This document shows, one piece after another, positions 1-7,948 of a stretch of 64,000 bases of DNA. Numbering within the stretch: position 1 is the stretch's first letter; each line of letters starts with the position of its first letter. The stretch lies in contig CAMCTJ010000006.1 of assembly GCA_945878405.1 (NCBI GenBank), positions 1 to 64,000 of the forward strand. Reading direction: 5' to 3'. The notes beneath the pieces were generated by a model. It ran no database searches and was not told the DNA's origin. It worked only from the letters and a program-made list of their open reading frames with translations. The DNA comes from Bdellovibrio sp. ZAP7. GTDB taxonomy: Bacteria > Bdellovibrionota > FAC87 > UBA2466. A program made the translations under genes and the position numbers.

Positions 1-948
1 TTCCCTATCCCCGCGGTCTCTCATCTGGTTTTAACCACCGGACGATTGCCCCGCCATCTCCCTTGGACCAATGACCTTTTCTGGGATCGTTCTGGAGTTT
101 TAGGTAAGCGCAATCGCTTTCATCCAGTAGATAAGCTCACTCCATCGGATTTTTCTAATATTTTGACTCCGCTTACTCCCTCACTTTTGAGAAAAATTCC
201 CGGGCCTCCAAACTCTAAGCTAGTAATAGCCCCAAAAGCGGATGAAGCCTTTCCTTTGGCAAGCCCCACTAATGAAAGTCGTATTTTAACGGGAATTCCA
301 CCTGCTCATTTAGGTTCCGAAAGATGGGTGACCGACGGCATTCTCTCTTTCCTTACTACCGAGCCGGATTGGAGAGTGGTTCTGGCAAGTTTTGATAATT
401 CTTCTTCAGATTTCTCTCAATCAGATGAACAACTGGGACGACTTTTAGATTATCTCGAACAGAAATCATTATTGAGCGAAACTGCGATTATCCTAACCTC
501 TCACTCGCAAGTCTCATCGAAATCTCCTGCTCTGAGGTACTATCTAAAAAACAAAGACTTGAAGTCAGTCTTAAAGTTTTCTTCCAACTTAAAAAACACC
601 CCTGGCGTAACTGAAATTTATTATAAAAGAGAGATTTCAGGACGGTTTTATTACATTAGGACGTTTCGTTTATCTCCTCAAAAAAATGAAACACCAGCGC
701 TCCTTCAAACTTTGGCCAGTGAGCGCTCTCCTGACGTGATAGGATTTTTTGAGGCCCCCCCCAAAAACATCGCCCTTCTGGTTTGGTCACCCAATCTTCG
801 CTTTGACAATCCAGTCATCAAAAATCAAATCGAGCAAACACAAATACGTTTCGTGGATATTCACCCGGTAGTTTTGGGACTTTTAGGACTCCCGGAAGAT
901 TCAAGCCTGGATGGAAGTGCTCTTGGAATTAAGAGTCTTATTTATTAA
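1..948 (+). CDS. Alkaline-phosphatase-superfamily (type I phosphodiesterase/sulfatase-like) protein, 5' truncated by window
   Basis: The frame is open from the first base, so the TTG at 46 in the ORF track is probably internal and the true start lies upstream. The left end reads VSHLVLTTGRLPRHLPWTND, which resembles the segment after the metal-binding nucleophile in type I phosphodiesterase/nucleotide pyrophosphatase proteins (a TLLTGR-like block). Later come a sulfatase-like pattern (EQLGRLLDYLEQ, then IILTSHS) and a C-terminal FVDIHPVVLGLLGLP block typical of this fold. The usual metal-ligand motif SDHG is replaced by SHSQ, so metal binding may be altered. The catalytic Thr/Ser region is outside the window, so activity cannot be judged. 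The 3' end overlaps convergent queF by 11 bp. Family assignment is by motif only; substrate unknown. Confidence 0.6.
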   Translation, partial: FPIPAVSHLVLTTGRLPRHLPWTNDLFWDRSGVLGKRNRFHPVDKLTPSDFSNILTPLTPSLLRKIPGPPNSKLVIAPKADEAFPLASPTNESRILTGIPPAHLGSERWVTDGILSFLTTEPDWRVVLASFDNSSSDFSQSDEQLGRLLDYLEQKSLLSETAIILTSHSQVSSKSPALRYYLKNKDLKSVLKFSSNLKNTPGVTEIYYKREISGRFYYIRTFRLSPQKNETPALLQTLASERSPDVIGFFEAPPKNIALLVWSPNLRFDNPVIKNQIEQTQIRFVDIHPVVLGLLGLPEDSSLDGSALGIKSLIY

Positions 949-1309
949 TGTGTTCAGCTCGGATGATGGTCTTGATATTTCCACGAACGTTGAAATCGCC
1001 TTCAACCACCATAGACCAGGGGGAACAGGCTTCGACTAACTCAGTAAGAATTTTGTTCACTGCCGCTTCGTGAAAAATACGCTGATTTCGATAAGAGTTG
1101 ATGTAAAGCTTTAACGATTTTAATTCTACGCAAGAGGCTTTGGGTTCGTATTTGATTTTAATAATTCCAAAATCCGGGAAGCCGCTGCGGGGACACAAAG
1201 CAGTCCATTCGGGGCAGGTAAACTCAATGGAGTAACGCCGAGTTTGATCAGGATTTTCAAAAACTTCTAAACTAGCCGGAGCATCGGGTGAAAACTCAAA
1301 TTCATTCAT
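938..1309 (-). CDS. queF: NADPH-dependent 7-cyano-7-deazaguanine reductase QueF
   Basis: QueF reduces preQ0 to preQ1 in the cytosolic queuosine tRNA-modification pathway. This is the short, single-domain form (123 aa). The catalytic cysteine lies in TALCPRSGFPDF (Cys39), followed seven residues later by the conserved Asp46, the spacing seen in the family. The NADPH-binding QueF motif is clear as ELKSLKLYINSYRN...FHE. It follows a beta-barrel gene on the same strand by 12 bp, but I see no good Shine-Dalgarno before its ATG. Its 3' end overlaps the convergent phosphodiesterase-like gene. No other queuosine genes are in the window. Confidence 0.93.
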   Translation of the reverse strand: MNEFEFSPDAPASLEVFENPDQTRRYSIEFTCPEWTALCPRSGFPDFGIIKIKYEPKASCVELKSLKLYINSYRNQRIFHEAAVNKILTELVEACSPWSMVVEGDFNVRGNIKTIIRAEHINK

Positions 1310-1321
1310 GGAGGGGATATA

Positions 1322-2068
1322 TTACAGGGGGGCTCTCAAAGCAAGCCCTAGCCTACCACCCATTAGCTTAAATCTGCTCTCACCAACCGTATTAACAAAG
1401 AACCAGGCATGGGCTTCGAGCTCCCAATCCCCTCGAACTTTCCAAGTCATGGAGGGCCCAGCCACAACAAACAAGAATTTAGAGGGAGTAAAGTCGTAAT
1501 TGGAAATCCCCCCACCATCTCCAACCATTTGCTCAGCACTGGTCGGATGAAAATACTCAATACCAAAATCAAAATGGCCGGCCATCAGCGGGACCCCAAC
1601 CATCCCTTGAACAAAAGGACCTTTTTGAGTGTGAAGGTAGAGCGAAAAGGGATCGTCAATGGTCGTAGTAGTACTTCCTAAAAAACGGCCCACTGACAGG
1701 CTTTGATATCCAAAACTTCCTTGGATTCTCAAGTTCGGATTGAGAGATTTTTCTACTTGGAGAGCGAAAGACCATCCAAGCCCTCCAGAATAGCCATCTT
1801 GATAATCAACAGTACTGATCGCGCCAAGTCCGCCTGTTTGGAAGCCCATACGCCATGGATTGGGAGGAGAAATAATAACTTGGGATTCAGTAGGTCCAGA
1901 GGGAGGCTCTAAGACCACGGTTTCAACCGGCGTGGCGGGCAGAGGAGTTTCGGTTTTTGCTGAACCCTCTGCCCCCTCAGAAACCTCGTTACCCAACTCA
2001 AAGTCGAACTCACCTGCAAAGATATTTGCAGAACTCACGATTAAGAGAATGTAACAAAAAACCTTCAT
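1322..2068 (-). CDS. Secreted beta-barrel-like outer-membrane protein, coupled to the upstream metalloprotease
   Basis: I place the start at MKVFCYILLIVSSANIFAG (248 aa), not at the longer track start. This ATG forms an ATGA overlap with the stop codon of the upstream protease gene and begins a clear signal peptide. After cleavage there is an acidic/proline-rich linker of about 55 residues. The remaining ~170 residues alternate aromatic and glycine-rich amphipathic strands (GLGWSFALQVEKSL, RIQGSFGYQSLSVGRFL, WELEAHAWFFV), the look of a small outer-membrane barrel. I recognise no named family. Translational coupling suggests it is made together with the protease, but a shared function is only an inference. 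Confidence 0.7.
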   Translation of the reverse strand: MKVFCYILLIVSSANIFAGEFDFELGNEVSEGAEGSAKTETPLPATPVETVVLEPPSGPTESQVIISPPNPWRMGFQTGGLGAISTVDYQDGYSGGLGWSFALQVEKSLNPNLRIQGSFGYQSLSVGRFLGSTTTTIDDPFSLYLHTQKGPFVQGMVGVPLMAGHFDFGIEYFHPTSAEQMVGDGGGISNYDFTPSKFLFVVAGPSMTWKVRGDWELEAHAWFFVNTVGESRFKLMGGRLGLALRAPL

Positions 2069-3915
2069 CGACTTTTCCAAATTCGTCTTCCGCCCCAAAC
2101 AGTGCTTATCAACCAAAGCAAGAAAATACCAATGGTTGGAAATCCCGTTTCCGCGTTTCCCGGATTTACATTCGCGCACCCCTGAAACCCTACTTTCAGA
2201 ATCTTTTTATCTTCATCCTGAAAAGCCCCCGTCAGGCTACCTAAAAACTTTCTTTCATCAAAAAGCAGAGTTCGAATGGTCTTTTCATTTACTCCCCCGT
2301 TGAGACTTCTATCCGCTTGCACCAGGGCTTCCACAGAATCGATAAATCCCGGCGTGGTGGAAAGATAAAACAAGCTTTTCAAAGCGATGAGATCAACAGT
2401 TGTGGCTCCCAACGTATCTCGAAGCTCCCAAAGCGCGGAGGCCCATACCCATCCCGGAGTATGAGGATCGGAGTAAGCTGTGGAGTCACTAAACACTTTC
2501 TTCTCACTAAGGTTTCTCTGTGACGTTTGATAATCTCCTGAAAACGCATATTCCCCGACCGTGTGAGTATCTTGACCGCTGTTTTGGGAGGAATAACTTG
2601 CACCGAAGTAGTCTGAGTATCCTTCATGGATCACGTCACCTAGTCTGAGTTGATCAGCAGCTCCGAATTCAATCCCCGTGATCATGTCGGTAACATAATG
2701 CTGGTACTCATGCGCACTGATGAGAGCTTCACGAGCAAAAGAACCACCGGGATCGCCATTTAGGCTCGGACAAGCAGAAGTTTTTCCGTAACGTAAGAAG
2801 ACAAGGCATCTATCGATACTTCCACTGTTATCACAAGCCCCCGCAATGTATGCCGCGTTATTCAATTGGGTTGTTTTGGTAATTGATCCGTCACCATTTG
2901 GGCAAGTTTGGATTGCCTTAGCCATAAAATTTACAAAAACAGGAATGGGGTCGTAAGGAAAACTGAGTTCACTCCCAAAACTCGCCGCTTTGGCATCGAG
3001 CCAAGTTCTAAAGCTGGTGAGATGGTAATACACATTTCCCGAATCCACTTTTTGGTTCGGGCAGTTAGCGTCGCTGGCTGAACATTGATAGGAATAATTA
3101 GAGGCACTTGTTAAATCAATTAAATTGGTGGAACCAACATCCGAGTAGTTCTCCCCTGGTTCTCTGTCGTGCCTCACATACACATACCCATTTTTTAAAA
3201 TCCCGGTTTCCTCCGAGGGTACATTCTGAGGGATTCCTCCGCCCGAGGCTCCCGCTGGAAAAGGCTTGAATACGTTCAGATTAACCGTTGCTCTCTCACC
3301 CTCCGGCTCTCTCCAGTGCCGCATCACTTTCTTTTCTTCTAAAAGGCGAGAATTTTCCAAAGAAACAATTCCCCGCTTGAGCATTTCATCTCCTCGAGGA
3401 ACGGCTTCCACCTCAAAAGCCCATTCAGCGGTGTTTTGCTCTTCGTCTAACCAAATTCCCAGCCTTCCCTTTGAACTTCCCGTAAAGGATGCTCTTCCAA
3501 AAAGAATCGCAGCCGCTTCATTTTTTCTCTCTTCCCAGGAAGTTCTTAAAGGCATGACAGGGATTTCCACTGACTTTCTCAGGGTACTAGTTAGGTAATC
3601 TACATAGCCCGCTTTGTTGTAGTGAACCCTCAAGTGCTGGTAAAAAATCGGATAGTCTTGAAAAAAAAGATCGTAGGTTAAGTGGACATGGCTGGAGTCT
3701 TCTTGTCTTTTGGAAAGTTTCCATTCGATATTTTTAAGAATTCGAAACTCGTCTCTAATTGCTTTTTCAACGGCATCAAATTCTGAAAGGCGAACGCCAA
3801 ACGAATCAAACGAAACCGCTTTTGGAAACCCAGATTCAAATCGCAAATCAATAGAAAAACCTGTCAAGGAACAGAAAAACAGCACCACTAAAAATGTGCG
3901 GAGCGTAAAAATCAA
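2065..3915 (-). CDS. Secreted thermolysin/fungalysin-like (gluzincin) zinc metalloprotease with C-terminal membrane tail
   Basis: This 616-aa protein starts at a TTG (AGGA 7 bp upstream) and has an N-terminal signal peptide (TLRTFLVVLFFCSLTGFS). The zinc motif is HEYQH at residues about 402-406. The third ligand is in HEGYSDYFG (Glu431, Asp435), matching the NEAISDIFG block of M4 peptidases with the same Glu-x3-Asp spacing. A later block, HTPGWVWASALWELRDTLG, resembles the C-terminal helical part of M4/M36 enzymes. The first ~200 residues look like the FTP/PepSY-type propeptide region of this group. The last ~37 residues are unusual: a Cys (about 580), a hydrophobic segment (FPTIGIFLLWLISTVW) and a basic end (RRIWKSR), like a C-terminal sorting or anchoring signal. 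Peptidase class is confident; substrate unknown. Confidence 0.8.
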   Translation of the reverse strand: MIFTLRTFLVVLFFCSLTGFSIDLRFESGFPKAVSFDSFGVRLSEFDAVEKAIRDEFRILKNIEWKLSKRQEDSSHVHLTYDLFFQDYPIFYQHLRVHYNKAGYVDYLTSTLRKSVEIPVMPLRTSWEERKNEAAAILFGRASFTGSSKGRLGIWLDEEQNTAEWAFEVEAVPRGDEMLKRGIVSLENSRLLEEKKVMRHWREPEGERATVNLNVFKPFPAGASGGGIPQNVPSEETGILKNGYVYVRHDREPGENYSDVGSTNLIDLTSASNYSYQCSASDANCPNQKVDSGNVYYHLTSFRTWLDAKAASFGSELSFPYDPIPVFVNFMAKAIQTCPNGDGSITKTTQLNNAAYIAGACDNSGSIDRCLVFLRYGKTSACPSLNGDPGGSFAREALISAHEYQHYVTDMITGIEFGAADQLRLGDVIHEGYSDYFGASYSSQNSGQDTHTVGEYAFSGDYQTSQRNLSEKKVFSDSTAYSDPHTPGWVWASALWELRDTLGATTVDLIALKSLFYLSTTPGFIDSVEALVQADRSLNGGVNEKTIRTLLFDERKFLGSLTGAFQDEDKKILKVGFQGCANVNPGNAETGFPTIGIFLLWLISTVWGGRRIWKSR

Positions 3916-4006
3916 TTTAAAATCCTGTTTGGGTTGAGGTCGTTCTTTATATTACAATAGTAAATCTGGACCCGTTACTTAAATTTCCTTTTTAAAAGAT
4001 TCGCTT

Positions 4007-4501
4007 ATGGCACTAGTTTGGACAGTTCAATTTCTACAGTTTCTTGGTAAAGACAAAACGGATTTCCAAATTGCTCTGGGAATTAGCACTGGAATGATGC
4101 TGGGCCTCGTCCCTGTCACAACGCTGCATTGGTTTCTTTTCCTAGTTTTTGTCTTCGCTTTAAGAATGAACCTGCTGGCAACTATCTGTTCGGCACTGTT
4201 TTTTTCCACTCTATCTTTTGTGATTTCCACGCCGCTCGAATCTTTTGGCTTTTGGGCGCTGACGTCTCATACAAGTTTGATTCCAGTGTATGTTAAGGCC
4301 TATCACTCACCTATTATTCCCTTCACCGCTTTTCACCACACAGATGTCATGGGGGGAACTCTCCTAGGGACTCTATTATTCTTCCCTGTACTTCTCATGG
4401 CACAGCGAATGACTCATAAATACAGAAACTCGCTGCACGCCTTTTGGCTCTCAACCAGAATTCAACGAGCTTATGTTCATTACAGGAGATTCTCCCATTA
4501 A
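4007..4501 (+). CDS. TIGR03546-type membrane protein
   Basis: A 164-aa protein with three or four hydrophobic stretches (IALGISTGMMLGLVPVTTLHW, FLFLVFVFALRMNLLATICSA, the LLGTLLFFPVLLMA segment) and a basic C-terminus. Length, the GISTGMMLGLVP start and the neighbour match the uncharacterised family I know as TIGR03546, which is typically encoded directly before a TIGR03545 protein, as here. The downstream gene begins inside its 3' end (29-bp overlap), so the two are probably translated together at the inner membrane. Function is unknown. The gene is divergent from the metalloprotease gene, with 91 bp between them. Confidence 0.72.
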   Translation: MALVWTVQFLQFLGKDKTDFQIALGISTGMMLGLVPVTTLHWFLFLVFVFALRMNLLATICSALFFSTLSFVISTPLESFGFWALTSHTSLIPVYVKAYHSPIIPFTAFHHTDVMGGTLLGTLLFFPVLLMAQRMTHKYRNSLHAFWLSTRIQRAYVHYRRFSH

Positions 4502-6245
4502 TTCAAAAAAATTTATTATTAGACCTAAGGGCCTACTGATTTTGGGACTCGCTGGTTTTTCTGTTTATCTTTACTCTCGATTCGTTTTTGACACACAGGT
4601 CAAAATGTTTTTAGAGAGTGAACTTTCACAATTAAATGGCGCAAAAGTTAATATTGGTTCGATTGATAGTGACCTTCTCAAAGGTAAATTCACCCTCTCA
4701 AACATTGAGTTTGGAAATCCCATCACCCCGATGCGAAACACATTTCAAATCGGTAAAGTGACCACCCGTTTCGCAATTGCCCCCCTTTTTAGACGCAAAC
4801 TTCACATCCAAGATATGGAGATAGAAGGAGTGAAGTATTGGACACAAAGGCAAGAACCTGGAAATTTCGCAGATGATATCTCTGCTGCAATGGTGAGAGC
4901 TGCTCTGTTAGACCGAGCTTCAACCGGTATTTACTCTGGTATCCGAAATGAACTTCTGGACAACCCACTTCGCCACTTAGGTCAACTAGGTTCAGGTTTT
5001 ACTCTGTCTTCAAAATTAGGAATTATCTCCGATAAACTTCAATCGGTAAGAAACTTACGGGGAATCTTAGGCACATTGAGGGACAAAGAACCTGAGTGGG
5101 ATAGACAAAAATCGGAACTTCCTTCCCCTGCAGTTATTTCGGGGCTTCGGCAACGCTTTAGAACAGACAAGGCGACACAAGAGGAAATCGAAAACCGTAT
5201 CCAATCGATTCAAAGTGGCTTGGACGACTTAACTAAAGATATCTCAGAAATATCTTCTCAACTTTCGGGAGCGGATCAACACCTCAGTAACGACATTGCG
5301 GTTGTGAGAAACGAACTAGGGCTTCCCAATACAAACCACAAAGACATCACGAACTTGGTTTTTGGACCAGCCTGGCTCGGATTTCTTGAAAAGCTTTCTT
5401 ACTGGCTCGAATATAGCCGTTCCAGAAGCCCGGTAGCGACTAATACGGATACCTATTCAATTGCTGTTTATAAACACGATCGTTTCCGCGCCATTCGCTT
5501 TGGAAAGGTGGGTGCAACCCCCGCGTTCATTCTCCAGCAGGCAACGATTAAATCGGGAGGAGATAAGAATGGCTCGGAAATAAAAATTGATGGGACCATT
5601 CGCGGTATTAATACGAATCCACGGCTCTACGGAAAACCTTCCACCATTGAAATTAGCGCAGACTACCCCGAGAAAGGGTTCCGTCACCTCGAGCTAAAAG
5701 CAGTAATCGACCACACTCAGGAAATTCCCCAAGAAACAATCAATCTGTCTATCGGCGCTTTCAAACTTTTAGATTGGCCCATCAGCAGAACTCCAGACGT
5801 TCAACTCGAGATTGATAAGGCCAGAGCGGGTCTCAATTTAAATGGAGACTTCACCGGAAATGAAATCAATCTCAAATGGGATATTTCACTATCAGAAGCT
5901 GAGTACGGCATTCACTCCCGATTCAGACAAGTAGAACAAGCTTTGGAGCAAATGCTATCCGGGCTCTACTCGTTTGATGTCCAAGGAAACATTACAGGAC
6001 CTCTAGACTCGCTTAGTTTCGATTCCTCCAGCGGTTTAGGCCGCCGACTAGCTGAAGGCCTCAAGTCCGAATTTAAACATGAATATGAAGCTTTAAATGA
6101 GGCTATCTCTAACGAAACCAAAAACCTATTTCCTCCCTTAAAAGAGGAAATCTCGGTTAGGCTAAGAAAGCTACAGGAAGAGACCTTGCCGGCTTTTCAG
6201 CAAACCCTCAAACAACTCCAAGCTATTCAAGCCCTAGCTTCCTGA
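4473..6245 (+). CDS. TIGR03545-type protein (AsmA-like N-terminus, coiled-coil middle)
   Basis: A 590-aa protein with one N-terminal membrane segment (KGLLILGLAGFSVYLYSRFVF). It is followed by an AsmA-like beginning (VKMFLESELSQLNGAKVNIGSIDSDLLKGKFTLSNIEFG...) in which strands of a periplasmic lipid-transfer-like fold alternate. The middle (about 230-300) is rich in heptads (EEIENRIQSIQSGLDDLTKDISEIS), and the C-terminus (about 520-585) is another Glu/Lys/Gln-rich helical region. The order after a TIGR03546 gene fits the family I know as TIGR03545, whose role is unknown. Resemblance to AsmA/TamB-type proteins suggests envelope or lipid transport work, an inference. Its stop lies 2 bp from that of the convergent oxidoreductase gene. 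Confidence 0.72.
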   Translation: MFITGDSPINSKKFIIRPKGLLILGLAGFSVYLYSRFVFDTQVKMFLESELSQLNGAKVNIGSIDSDLLKGKFTLSNIEFGNPITPMRNTFQIGKVTTRFAIAPLFRRKLHIQDMEIEGVKYWTQRQEPGNFADDISAAMVRAALLDRASTGIYSGIRNELLDNPLRHLGQLGSGFTLSSKLGIISDKLQSVRNLRGILGTLRDKEPEWDRQKSELPSPAVISGLRQRFRTDKATQEEIENRIQSIQSGLDDLTKDISEISSQLSGADQHLSNDIAVVRNELGLPNTNHKDITNLVFGPAWLGFLEKLSYWLEYSRSRSPVATNTDTYSIAVYKHDRFRAIRFGKVGATPAFILQQATIKSGGDKNGSEIKIDGTIRGINTNPRLYGKPSTIEISADYPEKGFRHLELKAVIDHTQEIPQETINLSIGAFKLLDWPISRTPDVQLEIDKARAGLNLNGDFTGNEINLKWDISLSEAEYGIHSRFRQVEQALEQMLSGLYSFDVQGNITGPLDSLSFDSSSGLGRRLAEGLKSEFKHEYEALNEAISNETKNLFPPLKEEISVRLRKLQEETLPAFQQTLKQLQAIQALAS

Positions 6246-6247
6246 TT

Positions 6248-7870
6248 CTACTGTAGGAAAGCTGGTAACCGCTTATCTCTCAAGATTACTTTGGCCGCGA
6301 TATAACCGGGAGAACCCATAACTCCGCCGCCGGGATGGCAACCTGAGCCGCACATATATAGGTTTTTCACAGGTGTTCTGAAGTTTGCGTACTTCGGAAT
6401 CGGCCGCATGAAAAACAGCTGATTCAAAGTCATTTCTCCGTGGAAAATATTTCCTCCAGTAAGACCAAAATCATTTTGCAGGTCTAAGGGGCTAACAACC
6501 TGAAAATGCTCAACTGAAGATTCAAAATTAGGTGCGTATTCGTTTACGATTTTGAACACCCGTTTTGCAAACTCATCTTTCTCAGCCTTGCCCCAACCTT
6601 TTCCATCCGTTCTTTCTAAGGGAGCGTATTGAACAAACATTGACATCAAATGCTTTCCAGGAGGAGTCAACGTGTTGTCTACGGTAGAGGGAATAGTCAT
6701 TTCGATGACTGGGTTTTCAGAGGGAATCCCTTTACGAGCATCTTCAAATGCTCTTTCCATGTATTCAATCGTAGGAGCAATATGAATCGTTCCACGATGC
6801 TGGGGCCCAGCTTCTTTTCCAGGAAGCGCGGTGAAGCTTGGTAGCTCGTTCAATGCTACGTTGATTTTAATCACGCCACTTCGGTACTTAATTTTCTTGA
6901 TGCCATCCGTAAATTCAGTGGGAAGGTGTTCTTCTCCCAGCATTTGCAAGAAGGTGCGATTAGGATCGGCATTCGAAATCACTTTCTTTGCAAAGAATTC
7001 TCGACCGTCTTTTAAAGCAACGCCGCGTGCCTCGCCATCTTTCACTAAGATTTTCTCAACATCTGCATTAGTGATGATCTTTCCACCCACGGATTCAAAA
7101 GATCTCGCCAGAGCCTGGGTCAAACCACCCATTCCGCCTCGGACATATCCCCAAACGCCTGGTCGCCCTTCCGTTTCACCCATCACATGGTGAAAGAGAA
7201 CGTACGCAGTTCCTGGAGTACATGGCCCAGCCCAAGCTCCAATCACTCCATCGGTAGCCATACGTACTTTGAGCTCTTCAGATTCGAACCACATATCTAG
7301 ATAATCTGAAACGCTCATTGCAAAAACTTTAAGGTGCTCGTAGATATCCCTGCCTAAACCTTTTACTCGAACCAATAGCTTTAAGCTCTCAATGAGATCA
7401 CGAGGATTTCTGCTCGTTGGATCCGGTGGCACCATATTCAGAAGGGGCTGAACAAATTGAGAAAGCTCTTCCAGCTTTTTTTCAAATTCGGGGTATTTTT
7501 CTGCGTCTTTTTTTGAAAACTTAGCAATTTCTTCGCAGGTTTTTTTCTGATCTCGCCAAAACATCAAATATCGATTGTCCGGATAAGGAGAAAAAGAAGA
7601 GGGATTTCTTTCCAAGATCTCATATCCAAACTTTTTTAGTTCTAAATCGCGAATAATTTCGGGTCGGAACAAACTGCAAACGTAGCTAGTAGTAGAGACT
7701 TTGTACCCCGGAAATACTTCCTCAGTAACACACGCTCCGCCAACAATATAGCGGCGCTCTAAAACAAGCGTGTTGAGACCGGCTCTTTGAAGATAATTAG
7801 CGGTCACTAAGCCATTATGGCCTCCACCGACGATGATGGCGTCAAACCGATCAGCTGAGTTAATATTCAC
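6248..7870 (-). CDS. PYROXD2-like FAD-dependent oxidoreductase (phytoene-desaturase superfamily)
   Basis: A 540-aa flavoprotein. The N-terminal dinucleotide-binding motif is DAIIVGGGHNGLVTANYLQRAG, followed by LVLERRYIVGGACVTEEVFPGYKVS. The C-terminal FAD-binding end reads NLYMCGSGCHPGGGVMGSPGYIAAKVI, characteristic of PYROXD2-type members of the phytoene dehydrogenase/amine oxidase superfamily rather than true carotenoid enzymes. There are no carotenoid genes nearby. The start is a GTG preceded by a G-rich Shine-Dalgarno (GGGGG). Substrate is unknown; the cofactor assignment is secure. Confidence 0.88.
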   Translation of the reverse strand: MNINSADRFDAIIVGGGHNGLVTANYLQRAGLNTLVLERRYIVGGACVTEEVFPGYKVSTTSYVCSLFRPEIIRDLELKKFGYEILERNPSSFSPYPDNRYLMFWRDQKKTCEEIAKFSKKDAEKYPEFEKKLEELSQFVQPLLNMVPPDPTSRNPRDLIESLKLLVRVKGLGRDIYEHLKVFAMSVSDYLDMWFESEELKVRMATDGVIGAWAGPCTPGTAYVLFHHVMGETEGRPGVWGYVRGGMGGLTQALARSFESVGGKIITNADVEKILVKDGEARGVALKDGREFFAKKVISNADPNRTFLQMLGEEHLPTEFTDGIKKIKYRSGVIKINVALNELPSFTALPGKEAGPQHRGTIHIAPTIEYMERAFEDARKGIPSENPVIEMTIPSTVDNTLTPPGKHLMSMFVQYAPLERTDGKGWGKAEKDEFAKRVFKIVNEYAPNFESSVEHFQVVSPLDLQNDFGLTGGNIFHGEMTLNQLFFMRPIPKYANFRTPVKNLYMCGSGCHPGGGVMGSPGYIAAKVILRDKRLPAFLQ

Positions 7871-7948
7871 GATTAGCCCCCTTCGCTAGAACAAATTAAG
7901 ACGGAGTCTTATCGTGGTTTTAGAGGCTCGGCAAGCTTTGTAACGCAA

